From positions 62,001-126,000 of the forward strand of contig NZ_JBHUIZ010000005.1 in the NCBI RefSeq assembly GCF_042683165.1: DNA of 64,000 bases, written 5' to 3'. The DNA is from Tigheibacillus halophilus. GTDB lineage: Bacteria; Bacillota; Bacilli; Bacillales; Amphibacillaceae. Position numbers and translations under genes: made by a program. Shown one piece after another: positions 26,787 through 34,100 of this stretch (positions are counted from its first letter, which is position 1; each line of letters begins with the position of its first letter). The notes under the pieces are model-generated. The model made no database searches, was not told where the DNA came from, and was given only the letters and a program-made list of their open reading frames with translations.

Positions 26787-27249
26787 CGTCATCAGGTATG
26801 TCATCCACGAATACCGGTGTAATGTTCTCGACTTGCTGTTTTTCAGTCCACATGGCATAGCGTTTACCTAGCAGATCAAGTGCTTTGATGGCATCTTTAT
26901 TTTGAGTAGGCACTTCTACAATCTCCGGTTTCTTTTCTATCCCAAGAAAATTTCCATCATCGTCAAACCTCGGCTTTTCAGTCAACACTACTTGATAATC
27001 GGTCGCTTGGCGTCTCGCTTGTTCTGATAGTAGAATGAGTATTTCATCTTGCTTCATAATCAACTCTTCTTTTTTCTCATCCAAGCGTTTTTCAATAGCC
27101 TGTTGAATGACAGCTTTTGTCAACAGACGCTGTCCTTGCTGTCTTGCTGTTTTTTTGCTATAACCAGCTCTTATAGCTGCTTGAGTAGCATTCATATCAA
27201 TAATGTATTCATCCACGAAAATCTGCTGTTTTGCACTAAATTTGTCCAT
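26779..27249 (-). CDS. terS: Terminase small subunit
   Basis: A 156-residue protein with the TerS-type N-terminal HTH: KFSAKQQIFVDEYIIDMNAT followed by QAAIRAGYSKKTARQQGQRLL. A central helical oligomerisation region and an acidic tail follow. TerS recognises the pac site and loads TerL. Pac sites of such phages are often inside terS itself. The ATG at 27249 has GGTGA in front; a GTG eight codons earlier is possible. Confidence 0.9.
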   Translation of the reverse strand: MDKFSAKQQIFVDEYIIDMNATQAAIRAGYSKKTARQQGQRLLTKAVIQQAIEKRLDEKKEELIMKQDEILILLSEQARRQATDYQVVLTEKPRFDDDGNFLGIEKKPEIVEVPTQNKDAIKALDLLGKRYAMWTEKQQVENITPVFVDDIPDDDD

Positions 27250-27330
27250 TATCGCATCACCATTCCTCCCCACTACATAATATTTATAGTGCTTATTCTT
27301 AATAGACCTTACGGTCTTAAATACATACTA

Positions 27331-27366
27331 AATAAAAAGCACCAACTCTTATCGAGTCAGCGCTTA
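27331..27366 (-). terminator. Terminator between late regulator and terS
   Basis: Minus-strand hairpin AAGC-(G)-CTGACTC / GAGTTGGT-(G)-GCTT with a T5 run. It ends the early operon; the late promoter is expected between it and terS (27250-27330), though I see no clear consensus. Confidence 0.65.
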
Positions 27367-27406
27367 TCCTGGGGAATTTTACCTCGCCGTCCTCCCTTCC
27401 AGTCTA

Positions 27407-27868
27407 TCATGCCGATTTTTTATCTATCAAATCATGCAAGAAATGGCATTTTTGGCATATTTGGCACAGCATACTGTCCTTTAACTCCCTTATTTTGTTT
27501 CTGTTCACTCCCAGATGATCAGCGATGGAACGATAACTCATCCCTTCCATCATGCAATCTAGTATAATTTGCTGTTGCTCATCCTCTAAATAGTCCCCGA
27601 TAGATTCTATAGCGTTTACATGGTGGTAATATTCTTCCCAGCGTTTATACAGCCGTTGTTCCCTTCTGTCCATTGCATCGATCTCGGCTGCGCTCTTAAT
27701 GCTAACATTCGCTTTCGGCATGGCAGCTTCTTCTCCATACTGTTGTACTAGTCCGAATGATGAGCCTCTGGAAAACCCGCCCCATAAAATACCACTAATC
27801 CTGTTCATTTCTTTTTGCCGCCAATGGTACTCATAGATTAAATTTTCAACTGCCTTTTCGTCCATCAA
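27407..27868 (-). CDS. Late-gene transcriptional regulator (ArpU/sigma-like HTH)
   Basis: A 153-residue protein whose C-terminal third is a sigma region 4-like HTH (IILDCMMEGMSYRSIADHLG ... NRNKIRELKDSML). An N-terminal helix holds the YEYHWRQKEMNRISGIL segment common in ArpU/RinA-like late activators of Firmicutes phages. It lies just before terS, the usual place for the activator of packaging and structural genes. The first codon may be TTG (27868) or ATG (27865). Confidence 0.8.
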   Translation of the reverse strand: MMDEKAVENLIYEYHWRQKEMNRISGILWGGFSRGSSFGLVQQYGEEAAMPKANVSIKSAAEIDAMDRREQRLYKRWEEYYHHVNAIESIGDYLEDEQQQIILDCMMEGMSYRSIADHLGVNRNKIRELKDSMLCQICQKCHFLHDLIDKKSA

Positions 27869-27886
27869 TACCGCCCCCTTATGATA

Positions 27887-28039
27887 TTAAAGCCAGACTG
27901 TTGCTGCGATGAATGCCGTCATGCTGCAGACGCAAACCCATGCCATGTTGCTTGCCTGTTTCCTATCTTTTTCTCCGATTGCTCCCAGTGCTGTTATCGC
28001 CATGATGATGATTAAAAGCACCTGAAAGGCTGTCACCAT
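27887..28039 (-). CDS. Small membrane protein, 50 residues
   Basis: MVTAFQVLLIIIMAITALGA is the start; a second hydrophobic stretch (MTAFIAATVWL) ends the protein, so it is a two-helix membrane peptide. GGAGG stands 7 nt before ATG. Its leader shares 13 nt (GGGAGGTCAAATA) with that of the next gene upstream. Function unknown. Confidence 0.6.
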   Translation of the reverse strand: MVTAFQVLLIIIMAITALGAIGEKDRKQASNMAWVCVCSMTAFIAATVWL

Positions 28040-28065
28040 TATTTGACCTCCCTACATTCGTTTTT

Positions 28066-28308
28066 CTAACAATCTTTGGTTATCCTGTAGAGCTTTTCAG
28101 TGCGTTCTTGTGCTTGAAATGTTCTTTGCATCCAGGTGTCTAACTTGTTATTCAATAGCTCATTCTTGTCTATCAATTCCTGTTTTTTCCGTTCCTGTTC
28201 TCCCAAATAAACACATATACTGTCAAAAATCATTTTGACTCCCATACTAGCTTCTTGTCTTTCAAGCTCTTTTTTCCACATAATGATTTTCCTTTGCAAA
28301 TCGTCCAC
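28066..28308 (-). CDS. Small phage protein, helical
   Basis: An 80-residue charged helical protein (VDDLQRKIIMWKKELERQE). The GTG at 28308 with GGAGG 7 nt upstream is preferred over a GTG five codons earlier. No known family. Confidence 0.6.
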   Translation of the reverse strand: MDDLQRKIIMWKKELERQEASMGVKMIFDSICVYLGEQERKKQELIDKNELLNNKLDTWMQRTFQAQERTEKLYRITKDC

Positions 28309-28757
28309 TATTTGACCTCCCACCCTTTTCGTGTCTTTTTCGCAATAACCAGTTCTTTGCCCGATTGAATTTCAAACAGCTTGCGCCTTAATGTAAAATC
28401 CCTGCTTGTTGGTCCGCCCTTAACATCAATAATTTCTTCATGACCATCGATATAAGTAACTTTGAAATCCGCTGTATACTTTGCCCCTTGCTTTGTCCTT
28501 GTTCCATATCCCTTGCATAACGTGCATTTATTAAAGTTTCCAGTGCGTTGGTTATATATCTGCCCTCTACCATCACATCGACCGCATTCGACCTTGTACG
28601 GGTCTATGATCGTGTATTCCGGCTGTAATTCTATGTCTTTGACCAGCTTGTCATTTTTGAGGATGAGAAAGTATTCATATTCTGCTTTGGAATCAAATTC
28701 GTTGCCCTGAAAGGCTATTTTTCTAGCATTATATTTCTTCCGCCGTCTTGGCATCAT
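28308..28757 (-). CDS. DUF1064-type endonuclease-like protein with CxxCxGxG zinc insert
   Basis: A 149-residue protein. FQGNEFDSKAEYEYFLILK and the D-(E)-x-K pattern ADFKVTYIDG ... IIDVKG fit the PD-(D/E)XK fold of DUF1064 phage proteins, which are thought to be nucleases acting on DNA. Between the strands is a DnaJ-like zinc module, CGRCDGRG ... CTLCKGYG (about 59-87), which is not part of the usual short form. Its start overlaps the upstream stop (ATGA). Confidence 0.75.
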   Translation of the reverse strand: MMPRRRKKYNARKIAFQGNEFDSKAEYEYFLILKNDKLVKDIELQPEYTIIDPYKVECGRCDGRGQIYNQRTGNFNKCTLCKGYGTRTKQGAKYTADFKVTYIDGHEEIIDVKGGPTSRDFTLRRKLFEIQSGKELVIAKKTRKGWEVK

Positions 28758-28966
28758 TTCCCCTCCAGTTCGAAATGGAATTTCCTTTCAGGTAAATCCA
28801 GACGACTACCGTCATATGTGAAATAATTTACGTTGCAAAGATGATTGTCATATAAGAAACTGTTCCTATTATTTTGTTGAATGTTACCTCCGTTCGCTAA
28901 CATCCCAATCATTACTGACTTTTTTCTCTTTCTTAGATACCAGATTGCTAATTTGCTTAACATCAT
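28754..28966 (-). CDS. Small phage protein, unknown
   Basis: A 70-residue protein with a basic N-terminus (MMLSKLAIWYLRKRKKSV). Its last codons (ELEGK-stop) contain GGAGGGGAAATGATG, which supplies the SD and start of the next gene, exactly as the gene before it does. No known family. Confidence 0.6.
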   Translation of the reverse strand: MMLSKLAIWYLRKRKKSVMIGMLANGGNIQQNNRNSFLYDNHLCNVNYFTYDGSRLDLPERKFHFELEGK

Positions 28967-29229
28967 TTCCCCTCCAATTCAATCTCCCTCTTTATATACC
29001 AAATTGCTTTTTCAAGATCAGTGACAGCGTCCCCTTTTTTCCCAGCACGCATAATGTACTTAACTGCATTCCCTCGGTTAAAGGCAGCAGAGCCAGATAA
29101 TCCATCTACTGCTTGATCTATGATGTCGATTACTTCTGTCTTGCCTTGGTAGTGTGATGGATGGTTGACGGATTTGAAGTGCTCGTTTATCACTTCGCTT
29201 CTCGTCTTAGGTTTTTCTATGTGGTTCAT
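28963..29229 (-). CDS. DUF3310 phage protein
   Basis: An 88-residue protein with the family signature VNHPSHYQGKTEVIDIIDQ and NRGNAVKYIMRAGKKG ... DLEKAIWYIKRE. DUF3310 proteins are widespread in phages, sometimes annotated as nucleotide kinases, without firm proof. Start and stop overlap both neighbours. Confidence 0.8.
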   Translation of the reverse strand: MNHIEKPKTRSEVINEHFKSVNHPSHYQGKTEVIDIIDQAVDGLSGSAAFNRGNAVKYIMRAGKKGDAVTDLEKAIWYIKREIELEGK

Positions 29230-29408
29230 GACTTGTCCTCCTTATTCAAAATGCACATTTGTTCGTCATACCTGCCCTGCTTATATCCATCGAAATAAGC
29301 TCGCTTCACATCTTGCCTAAGCTGTTCAATCTTTTCTCTGCGTTCCTTAAGTTCCTTTTTCATATAATCATTTTCTTGGACTAACAATTCCTTATCGTTT
29401 GGTGTCAT
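29226..29408 (-). CDS. Small coiled-coil phage protein
   Basis: A 60-residue protein, mostly one coiled coil (MTPNDKELLVQENDYMKKEL) with a short FDGYKQGRYDEQ segment. ATG at 29408 with GGAGG 7 nt upstream. Function unknown. Confidence 0.6.
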   Translation of the reverse strand: MTPNDKELLVQENDYMKKELKERREKIEQLRQDVKRAYFDGYKQGRYDEQMCILNKEDKS

Positions 29409-29626
29409 CTCCCATCCTCCTTCCACATATGGCACACATACTGCTGTGTGATGCTATCCCCTGCATATTCGGTGAATTTCCCACGCTGTCTGAAATGCTT
29501 AGCTCGTTTTTCTTCGTAACGTATTTTACCAGCCTTCCATCCTTCTGCCTTTTTCTTGCGGATATGGTAGACTAATTCGAATTTGGTTTGGCCTGTTACT
29601 TTGGTGGTGGGTTTAGTCATCGGCAT
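29405..29626 (-). CDS. Small basic phage protein
   Basis: A 73-residue basic protein with LVYHIRKKKAEGWKAGKIRY and YVCHMWKEDG. Start uncertain: ATG at 29626 or 29620, both overlapping the end of the zinc-ribbon gene without a strong SD. Basic character suggests nucleic acid binding, an inference only. Confidence 0.55.
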   Translation of the reverse strand: MPMTKPTTKVTGQTKFELVYHIRKKKAEGWKAGKIRYEEKRAKHFRQRGKFTEYAGDSITQQYVCHMWKEDGR

Positions 29627-29933
29627 CACTTAAAGAAATATCCACTTTGCCAGAGCCATCCATATTCACCACGCCTTTAATCCGTTTGTTAAATTCCTCC
29701 CCTTTGGAATCATCTCCATCAAAACCATCAGGAAATATTTCGTTTGTCATTTCCGCAATTTGTATTAACATATCCATACTGTCTACATCCTCTTGTGTCA
29801 GAAGATTTGCGCCGCATTTAGGACAAGGTTTATTCAACCATTGGTCGTATTCCTCGAACTTTACACCCATATTTTTGTAATCGCAGTTGTCACATTTGAT
29901 ACCCTTTATGTTTAATTCCATCGCTTTCGCCAT
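29613..29933 (-). CDS. Zinc-ribbon phage protein
   Basis: A 106-residue protein with a Cys4 ribbon (CDNCDYK ... CPKCGANLL, about 14-45) followed by an acidic helical tail. The ribbon suggests nucleic-acid or protein binding. Part of the early accessory gene run; no known role. Confidence 0.65.
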   Translation of the reverse strand: MAKAMELNIKGIKCDNCDYKNMGVKFEEYDQWLNKPCPKCGANLLTQEDVDSMDMLIQIAEMTNEIFPDGFDGDDSKGEEFNKRIKGVVNMDGSGKVDISLSDADD

Positions 29934-29954
29934 ACCCCATTCCTCCCTTGTGGT

Positions 29955-30230
29955 TTATAAATCGTTATAATACTTTTTCGACATTCGCTTACCGTACACA
30001 AGCTTAGTTGCTTCATAAGTTAGGTGAAAATTAGCTTTGTCTTCTGACCATGATTTACTCTTTGTTGCAAATCCTTTATCGACTAAGTCGTTCCAATTTT
30101 TGTCATCGGCACTACAATTGAAATAATTCCTATAAGGTCTTGCTTTCCTCGGCATACCTAAAGCATGCTCCATCTCTTCTAGTTGTTCATATGAAACATT
30201 ATCCAAATTTAATTTTTTTGCGTTTTCCAC
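29955..30230 (-). CDS. Small phage protein, unknown
   Basis: A 91-residue protein with RPYRNYFNCSADDKNWNDLV and WSEDKANFHLTYEATKLVYG. The pattern occurs in phage accessory genes that I cannot name. GGAGG-like SD precedes ATG. Confidence 0.6.
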   Translation of the reverse strand: MENAKKLNLDNVSYEQLEEMEHALGMPRKARPYRNYFNCSADDKNWNDLVDKGFATKSKSWSEDKANFHLTYEATKLVYGKRMSKKYYNDL

Positions 30231-30233
30231 CCT

Positions 30234-30383
30234 CTACACCTCCACCCTTATCCCATGTTTATTTACATTCGGTTCCTCAAAACGATATCCAGCCTGTTTA
30301 AGGTCTTTTATCTCTTGATTCGATAATTCACCCACGATGACTAACGTTTGCCCCTCTATGCGCTTGTATAGGGTTTTAATCAT
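30234..30383 (-). CDS. Small phage protein, unknown
   Basis: A 49-residue protein (MIKTLYKRIEGQTLVIVGEL). The start at 30383 overlaps the stop of the MazG gene as ATGA. The longer frame reading into the MazG gene is not supported. Confidence 0.6.
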   Translation of the reverse strand: MIKTLYKRIEGQTLVIVGELSNQEIKDLKQAGYRFEEPNVNKHGIRVEV

Positions 30384-30679
30384 AGGTCTGCTTCTTTCAC
30401 GAATACCCCGTTCACCATTTGGCCCTTCCTGTCTGCGATTTCTGTATATGCTTGGTTTAAACATTCGTATAAATCCATGTCGTTTTGTCTAGCCAAGATA
30501 ATAAGCGTTACCACTACATCGCCAATCCCATCACGTAGTAAATCCACATCACCTCTTGCTAACGCTGCAGCTACCTCGCCCACTTCCTCTGTAACTTTCA
30601 GAAATTGCTTACTCGAATCTGCCTTGTCCAATCCTTTATTTTTTGCCCATTCCTCAACTAATTTGATTAATTCGTTCAT
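30380..30679 (-). CDS. MazG-like nucleotide pyrophosphohydrolase
   Basis: A 99-residue all-alpha protein with the metal-binding motifs KVTEEVGEVAAAL (EExxE) and RDGIGDVVVTLI (DxxD) of the MazG/iMazG superfamily, which hydrolyses NTPs or dNTPs to monophosphates. In phages it may adjust the nucleotide pool or lower (p)ppGpp signals during infection. Confidence 0.85.
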   Translation of the reverse strand: MNELIKLVEEWAKNKGLDKADSSKQFLKVTEEVGEVAAALARGDVDLLRDGIGDVVVTLIILARQNDMDLYECLNQAYTEIADRKGQMVNGVFVKEADL

Positions 30680-30696
30680 ATTCTGTTTTCCTCCCT

Positions 30697-30810
30697 TTAT
30701 CTATTAGCGTTCAACAACTCATTTATCTGTTTCAATAATTTACTTGCAGCAGCATGATCTCCCTGGTTGAGTGCTTCACGTGCTTTGGTGATGAGATGTG
30801 TTAGATTCAT
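30697..30810 (-). CDS. Small helical peptide, 37 residues
   Basis: MNLTHLITKAREALNQGDHA starts the peptide, with AGGTGA 6 nt before ATG. It resembles TPR-like helix-turn-helix pairs, though at 37 residues no fold can be assigned. It lies within the early operon between the MazG gene and a coiled-coil regulator-like gene. Confidence 0.5.
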   Translation of the reverse strand: MNLTHLITKAREALNQGDHAAASKLLKQINELLNANR

Positions 30811-30820
30811 AGATATTCAC

Positions 30821-31228
30821 CTAACTTATTCGCTTCCTGTATTCTTCTAAGCCTATTTCTTTGACGATTACCGCTGACATTTTCCCCGGATGGTCCCTCC
30901 AGTAATAGACCGTTTTCCTACTTATGTTGAAATGCTCCACACATTCTTTAACCGTTCCGGTAAATACGTGTTTTCCGTTATCGTAAATGTCATATACAGC
31001 TATCGTGCGAGCTTTTACTTGTTTTTTAACTCTTACACCTTCAAGTTGTCTTTCAAGCCTGTAATTGCGCTCTTTTAGGCTTTCATTCTCTTTCACAAGT
31101 GTTTGATTTGATTTCCGAAGCTTCCGTCGCAGTTCATTATTCTCTACCTGCAATACACTGTTCCGATGTTCCAGCTGACGTAATTCGCTGATGGATGGTA
31201 TGTGGGTTTCTTCTTCATACACTGTCAT
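30821..31228 (-). CDS. Coiled-coil phage protein with C-terminal HTH-like segment
   Basis: A 135-residue protein: coiled coil (about 15-70, LRQLEHRNSVLQVENNELRR) and a C-terminal segment (FTGTVKECVEHFNISRKTVY) that reads like a helix-turn-helix of a NUMOD1-type motif. ATG at 31228 follows an SD (GAGGTGAT) encoded by the upstream gene's RGD codons; the frame's 37-codon extension is not used. Confidence 0.65.
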   Translation of the reverse strand: MTVYEEETHIPSISELRQLEHRNSVLQVENNELRRKLRKSNQTLVKENESLKERNYRLERQLEGVRVKKQVKARTIAVYDIYDNGKHVFTGTVKECVEHFNISRKTVYYWRDHPGKMSAVIVKEIGLEEYRKRIS

Positions 31229-31523
31229 GGGAATCACCTCGTAAGGATTGGCGTGCTTTTTCTCCGGCGTCCAAATAAATATCTCCTTCAATCCATTCCG
31301 TTCGATTAGCATAAAACTCCAAAGCCTGTTTGTATTCAATACTTTTTATTTCTGCTGTTCTTAACTGAATTGAAATTACAGCATTTTCCTTTTCCAATTT
31401 CTCCACACGATTAGCCTGTTGGATAAGCCATAACGCATCTCCATGAAGTAATTTTGTCATATCAGATTTTCTGTTGATGAATATATCCTTTTCTATCTCT
31501 TCCAACCGTTCCTTATCGTCCAT
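31215..31523 (-). CDS. Phage protein with YKQALEFYA / ARQSLRGD tail, copy 2
   Basis: A 102-residue helical protein. Its C-terminal third (EYKQALEFYANRT ... GEKARQSLRGD) is shared with the gene upstream, so they are paralogues. The RGD codons form the SD of the following gene. No known function. Confidence 0.65.
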   Translation of the reverse strand: MDDKERLEEIEKDIFINRKSDMTKLLHGDALWLIQQANRVEKLEKENAVISIQLRTAEIKSIEYKQALEFYANRTEWIEGDIYLDAGEKARQSLRGDSHDSV

Positions 31524-31909
31524 CACTCATCACCTCGTAATGATTGACGTGCCTTCTTGCCTTTATCTTTTTCTATCTCGGTTTGGCTGTTGACCATAGA
31601 GTTCCATAATACATAATTACCTTCATCCGCATAAAACTCCAAAGCCTGTTTGTAGCGTTGGTTTTCTTTGGTTGTCATATCGCTTGCTTTAACAGAAATG
31701 TTATGCAAATTTTTTAGCGCAATGTATTCTTGCATTATCCCGTCCACACGTTCCTGCAGCTTTATCTTTTCTTCTGCTTTGGTGATTAAATAACCAGAAT
31801 ACATTGCAATAAAATCATATGATAGTTTTTCTTTATCAGATTGTTCTTTTTGCCATGCTATTTTATTCAATTTCTGGCGCATTTCTTGGATACTTTCCTT
31901 TTCATTCAC
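31523..31909 (-). CDS. Phage protein with YKQALEFYA / ARQSLRGD tail, copy 1
   Basis: A 128-residue helical protein beginning with GTG (31909), preceded by GAGGTGAT from the upstream gene's RGD codons. C-terminus RYKQALEFYADEG ... KKARQSLRGDE matches copy 2 at 31215-31523. This type of domain is common in Firmicutes phage early regions; no role known. Confidence 0.65.
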   Translation of the reverse strand: MNEKESIQEMRQKLNKIAWQKEQSDKEKLSYDFIAMYSGYLITKAEEKIKLQERVDGIMQEYIALKNLHNISVKASDMTTKENQRYKQALEFYADEGNYVLWNSMVNSQTEIEKDKGKKARQSLRGDE

Positions 31910-32298
31910 TATTCATCACCTCGCAATAATTCTGGGTTTTCGTGTACGTTGCCGATAATCTTAATCTCATCAGCACAAGTTAGATATTGAAAGTTACTTC
32001 CATAATTTTCTTGTCCGTTCGTTGCTTTGAAATCTAATTCTGATAAGTCATAAACAACTACCCCTGTAAATCCTTCTCCGTCATATGGAGCTTCTACAAC
32101 ATCCCCCTCATAAATCTCCTTGCCATGCTTGTCTTTTAAGCCTGTGTATTGACTGACCGTATGAGTTCTAACAACTATAGGTTTTCCATTCTCATATATA
32201 ACTGGATATTCTTGTCCATTTTCTTTAACTAGTGCATAGTGTCCGTACGCCCAACCGCTTGATATTGCAATCTTTCCCCTAAACTTTATCTCACGCAT
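31909..32298 (-). CDS. yopX: YopX-family protein
   Basis: A 129-residue protein with the YopX features MREIKFRGK, VRTHTVSQYTGLKDKHGKEI, YEGDVV and IIGNVHENPELL. YopX proteins are common in Bacillus, Lactococcus and Staphylococcus phages but their function is unknown. It ends LRGDE, providing the SD of the next gene. Confidence 0.85.
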   Translation of the reverse strand: MREIKFRGKIAISSGWAYGHYALVKENGQEYPVIYENGKPIVVRTHTVSQYTGLKDKHGKEIYEGDVVEAPYDGEGFTGVVVYDLSELDFKATNGQENYGSNFQYLTCADEIKIIGNVHENPELLRGDE

Positions 32299-32845
32299 GC
32301 TCATCACCTCTATCTAGACGGGATTCAGCGAAGCACAGCACCTTGAACTGTTCAACCACATTGTCACGAAACTCCCATTCTCCATCTTTAAAAATAACTA
32401 TCGTCTCACGTTTGCTATCAATATGAACTTTGTCCACAACAGTGGCATACTGTTCTGATTCGTCATATATGACATCATTTTCTTTAAGCTCCCAAGTGTT
32501 TCTGTTATTTTCACTCCAAAATCTCCGCTCTTTTTCAGCAGCTATTTCTGATGGTGTGGCGTGACGAATTGAAGGAAAATAAAATCTTTGATTACATACA
32601 GCTACTTGGTAATCTGTTAAAACCGAATCATCTTCAACCTCAACGATTTTTGCTATTATTGTTGTTCCGTCCGACCTTTTATACGCAATCCATTCTCCAC
32701 ATTGGTACTCTGGTTCCACTTCATAGCCGTCACTCAAGGCAGCTATTAAATCTCTATTGAGCATTCCTTTCAATTTTGGTTCCAAGTGTTCTTTGAAATA
32801 TTCAATTGCATCAGCTTGCTCTTGAGTAATTTTCACTTTTTCCAT
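32291..32845 (-). CDS. Phage protein of unknown function
   Basis: A 184-residue acidic protein: helical N-terminus (ITQEQADAIEYFKEHLEPKL) followed by two SH3-like beta regions (GEWIAYKRSDGTTIIAKIVE; VFKDGEWEFRDN-like). It ends with DRGDEHA, overlapping the yopX start. First of four genes with an RGD-coded SD. No known family. Confidence 0.65.
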   Translation of the reverse strand: MEKVKITQEQADAIEYFKEHLEPKLKGMLNRDLIAALSDGYEVEPEYQCGEWIAYKRSDGTTIIAKIVEVEDDSVLTDYQVAVCNQRFYFPSIRHATPSEIAAEKERRFWSENNRNTWELKENDVIYDESEQYATVVDKVHIDSKRETIVIFKDGEWEFRDNVVEQFKVLCFAESRLDRGDEHA

Positions 32846-32863
32846 CCTAATCCCTCCATTTTT

Positions 32864-32980
32864 TTAAAACATCTTCTCCGCCGGTGTATCGATATTCCGT
32901 TCCAGCAACGCATCCATACATGATTGACATAAGCTCGCTCTATCGTTCCATGCTTTATCCCCGCATTTGATGCAGTTCAT
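32864..32980 (-). CDS. Small zinc-finger peptide, 38 residues
   Basis: Two CxxC pairs, CIKC (about 3-6) and CQSC (about 18-21), make a treble-clef-like mini finger. GGAGG stands 7 nt before ATG. It overlaps the upstream gene's end. Function unknown. Confidence 0.6.
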   Translation of the reverse strand: MNCIKCGDKAWNDRASLCQSCMDALLERNIDTPAEKMF

Positions 32981-33240
32981 ATGGTTTCCTCCTTTAAGAG
33001 TGCTGCAAATGGTCTCATGGGCTTTCCTTTCTTCACCTGATGCAGTAGCGCTATGATGATTTCAAACTTATTCCGTTTCACTTTTTTAGCAATCTTACGG
33101 TAATCCCATCCAGCATTGTGTAGTGCAGTAATCTCGTTCAATTCCTTCTTATCCATAGAAAAATCCAGGTCCTCAAGTAAAATCACATTGTTTTTATATT
33201 GAAAACTCGGGTTTCCGAACCTCGGATCAGCTAGGCTCAT
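32977..33240 (-). CDS. Phage protein with HTH-like segment
   Basis: An 87-residue protein. ITALHNAGWDYRKIAKKVKR is a plausible helix-turn-helix of the homeodomain-like type. Its start overlaps the upstream stop (ATGA). Role unknown; DNA binding is an inference. Confidence 0.6.
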   Translation of the reverse strand: MSLADPRFGNPSFQYKNNVILLEDLDFSMDKKELNEITALHNAGWDYRKIAKKVKRNKFEIIIALLHQVKKGKPMRPFAALLKEETI

Positions 33241-33401
33241 GCGCTCACCTTTTTCTCCATCAATCTGTCAAGGTCAGAAAACACCTTCTGTTGCGCTTGT
33301 TTCTTATTGAAATCGCATTTCGGATCCGGGCAGGGGATGAATTTATATCCCCACGACTGTTTCACTACTAGCCCACCCTCGCCGTTGCATGTTTTACACA
33401 T
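33237..33401 (-). CDS. Small zinc-binding protein, 54 residues
   Basis: CKTC, CPDPKC and a Gly-rich GEGG turn give a DnaJ-like finger. AGGGGAT precedes ATG. In the same run of small overlapping early genes. Function unknown. Confidence 0.6.
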   Translation of the reverse strand: MCKTCNGEGGLVVKQSWGYKFIPCPDPKCDFNKKQAQQKVFSDLDRLMEKKVSA

Positions 33402-33417
33402 TGGATTTATCCCCTTT

Positions 33418-33942
33418 TTAATTAAACTTTTCTCGTATTTCGCGTTTAATTATTTCTTGTACTTCTTCTTCATTTGGAGTCACTAATTTAACTGTTTCTT
33501 CAATCTTCATTTCCATTTTCTTGAATAGTTCCTCATCAACATATTTTCTTGCTTTATCAGCAATCCAATGCTCTGCTCTAGTTGTCCTTGTACCGCCAGA
33601 TGCAGATGGCCTATACTTCTCAGATAATTTACTAGAGCTTTTAGAAAACTCATAACAAGGTTCATCTAAATAATCTTGTAAAACTCTTTTGATGTACTTA
33701 TCGACCTCACTTCTTGGAGGTTTGCTGCTGTGGTATGACTGATATTCTTCTCCTACAACCGCATTATTTAGATAACTATCAACGATTGGAGAAATAATTT
33801 TCTTAACTTCTTCCTTGACCATCTGCTGTGCTTGTTCTCTCACCATTATTTCTATTTCTTCTGAAGCAATTCTCGTTACTAATTTTTCCAGTTCATAATT
33901 TAGATCATTTTTATTAATTTCCAATGCTATATTTGCTTTCAC
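33418..33942 (-). CDS. Phage protein, helical, unknown
   Basis: A 174-residue charged, mostly helical protein with two coiled-coil stretches (about 10-50 and 140-170) and a Ser/Tyr-rich middle (EYQSYHSSKPPRSE). No recognised family. Overlaps the DUF6011-like gene by 4 bp. Confidence 0.6.
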   Translation of the reverse strand: MKANIALEINKNDLNYELEKLVTRIASEEIEIMVREQAQQMVKEEVKKIISPIVDSYLNNAVVGEEYQSYHSSKPPRSEVDKYIKRVLQDYLDEPCYEFSKSSSKLSEKYRPSASGGTRTTRAEHWIADKARKYVDEELFKKMEMKIEETVKLVTPNEEEVQEIIKREIREKFN

Positions 33943-34100
33943 ACCGCATCCCCCTCTATAACCTCATCAATAGTTACTTGGTTTTCTTGATCTTCGAATG
34001 CTTTCATGAGTTTTTCATAGCAGACTGGCCCGTAACCGCGTTCGATACTCTTCTTGTCCTTTAACTTTCTGCCACAGGTGATACATTCTGTATAATTCAT
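33939..34100 (-). CDS. Small Cys-finger protein (DUF6011-like), 53 residues
   Basis: CITCGRKLKDKKSIERGYGP-VC is the short zinc-finger pattern CxxCGRxL...GxGPxC seen in many phage and actinobacterial small proteins. The start codon overlaps the stop of the DnaC-like gene (TAATG). Confidence 0.7.
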   Translation of the reverse strand: MNYTECITCGRKLKDKKSIERGYGPVCYEKLMKAFEDQENQVTIDEVIEGDAV

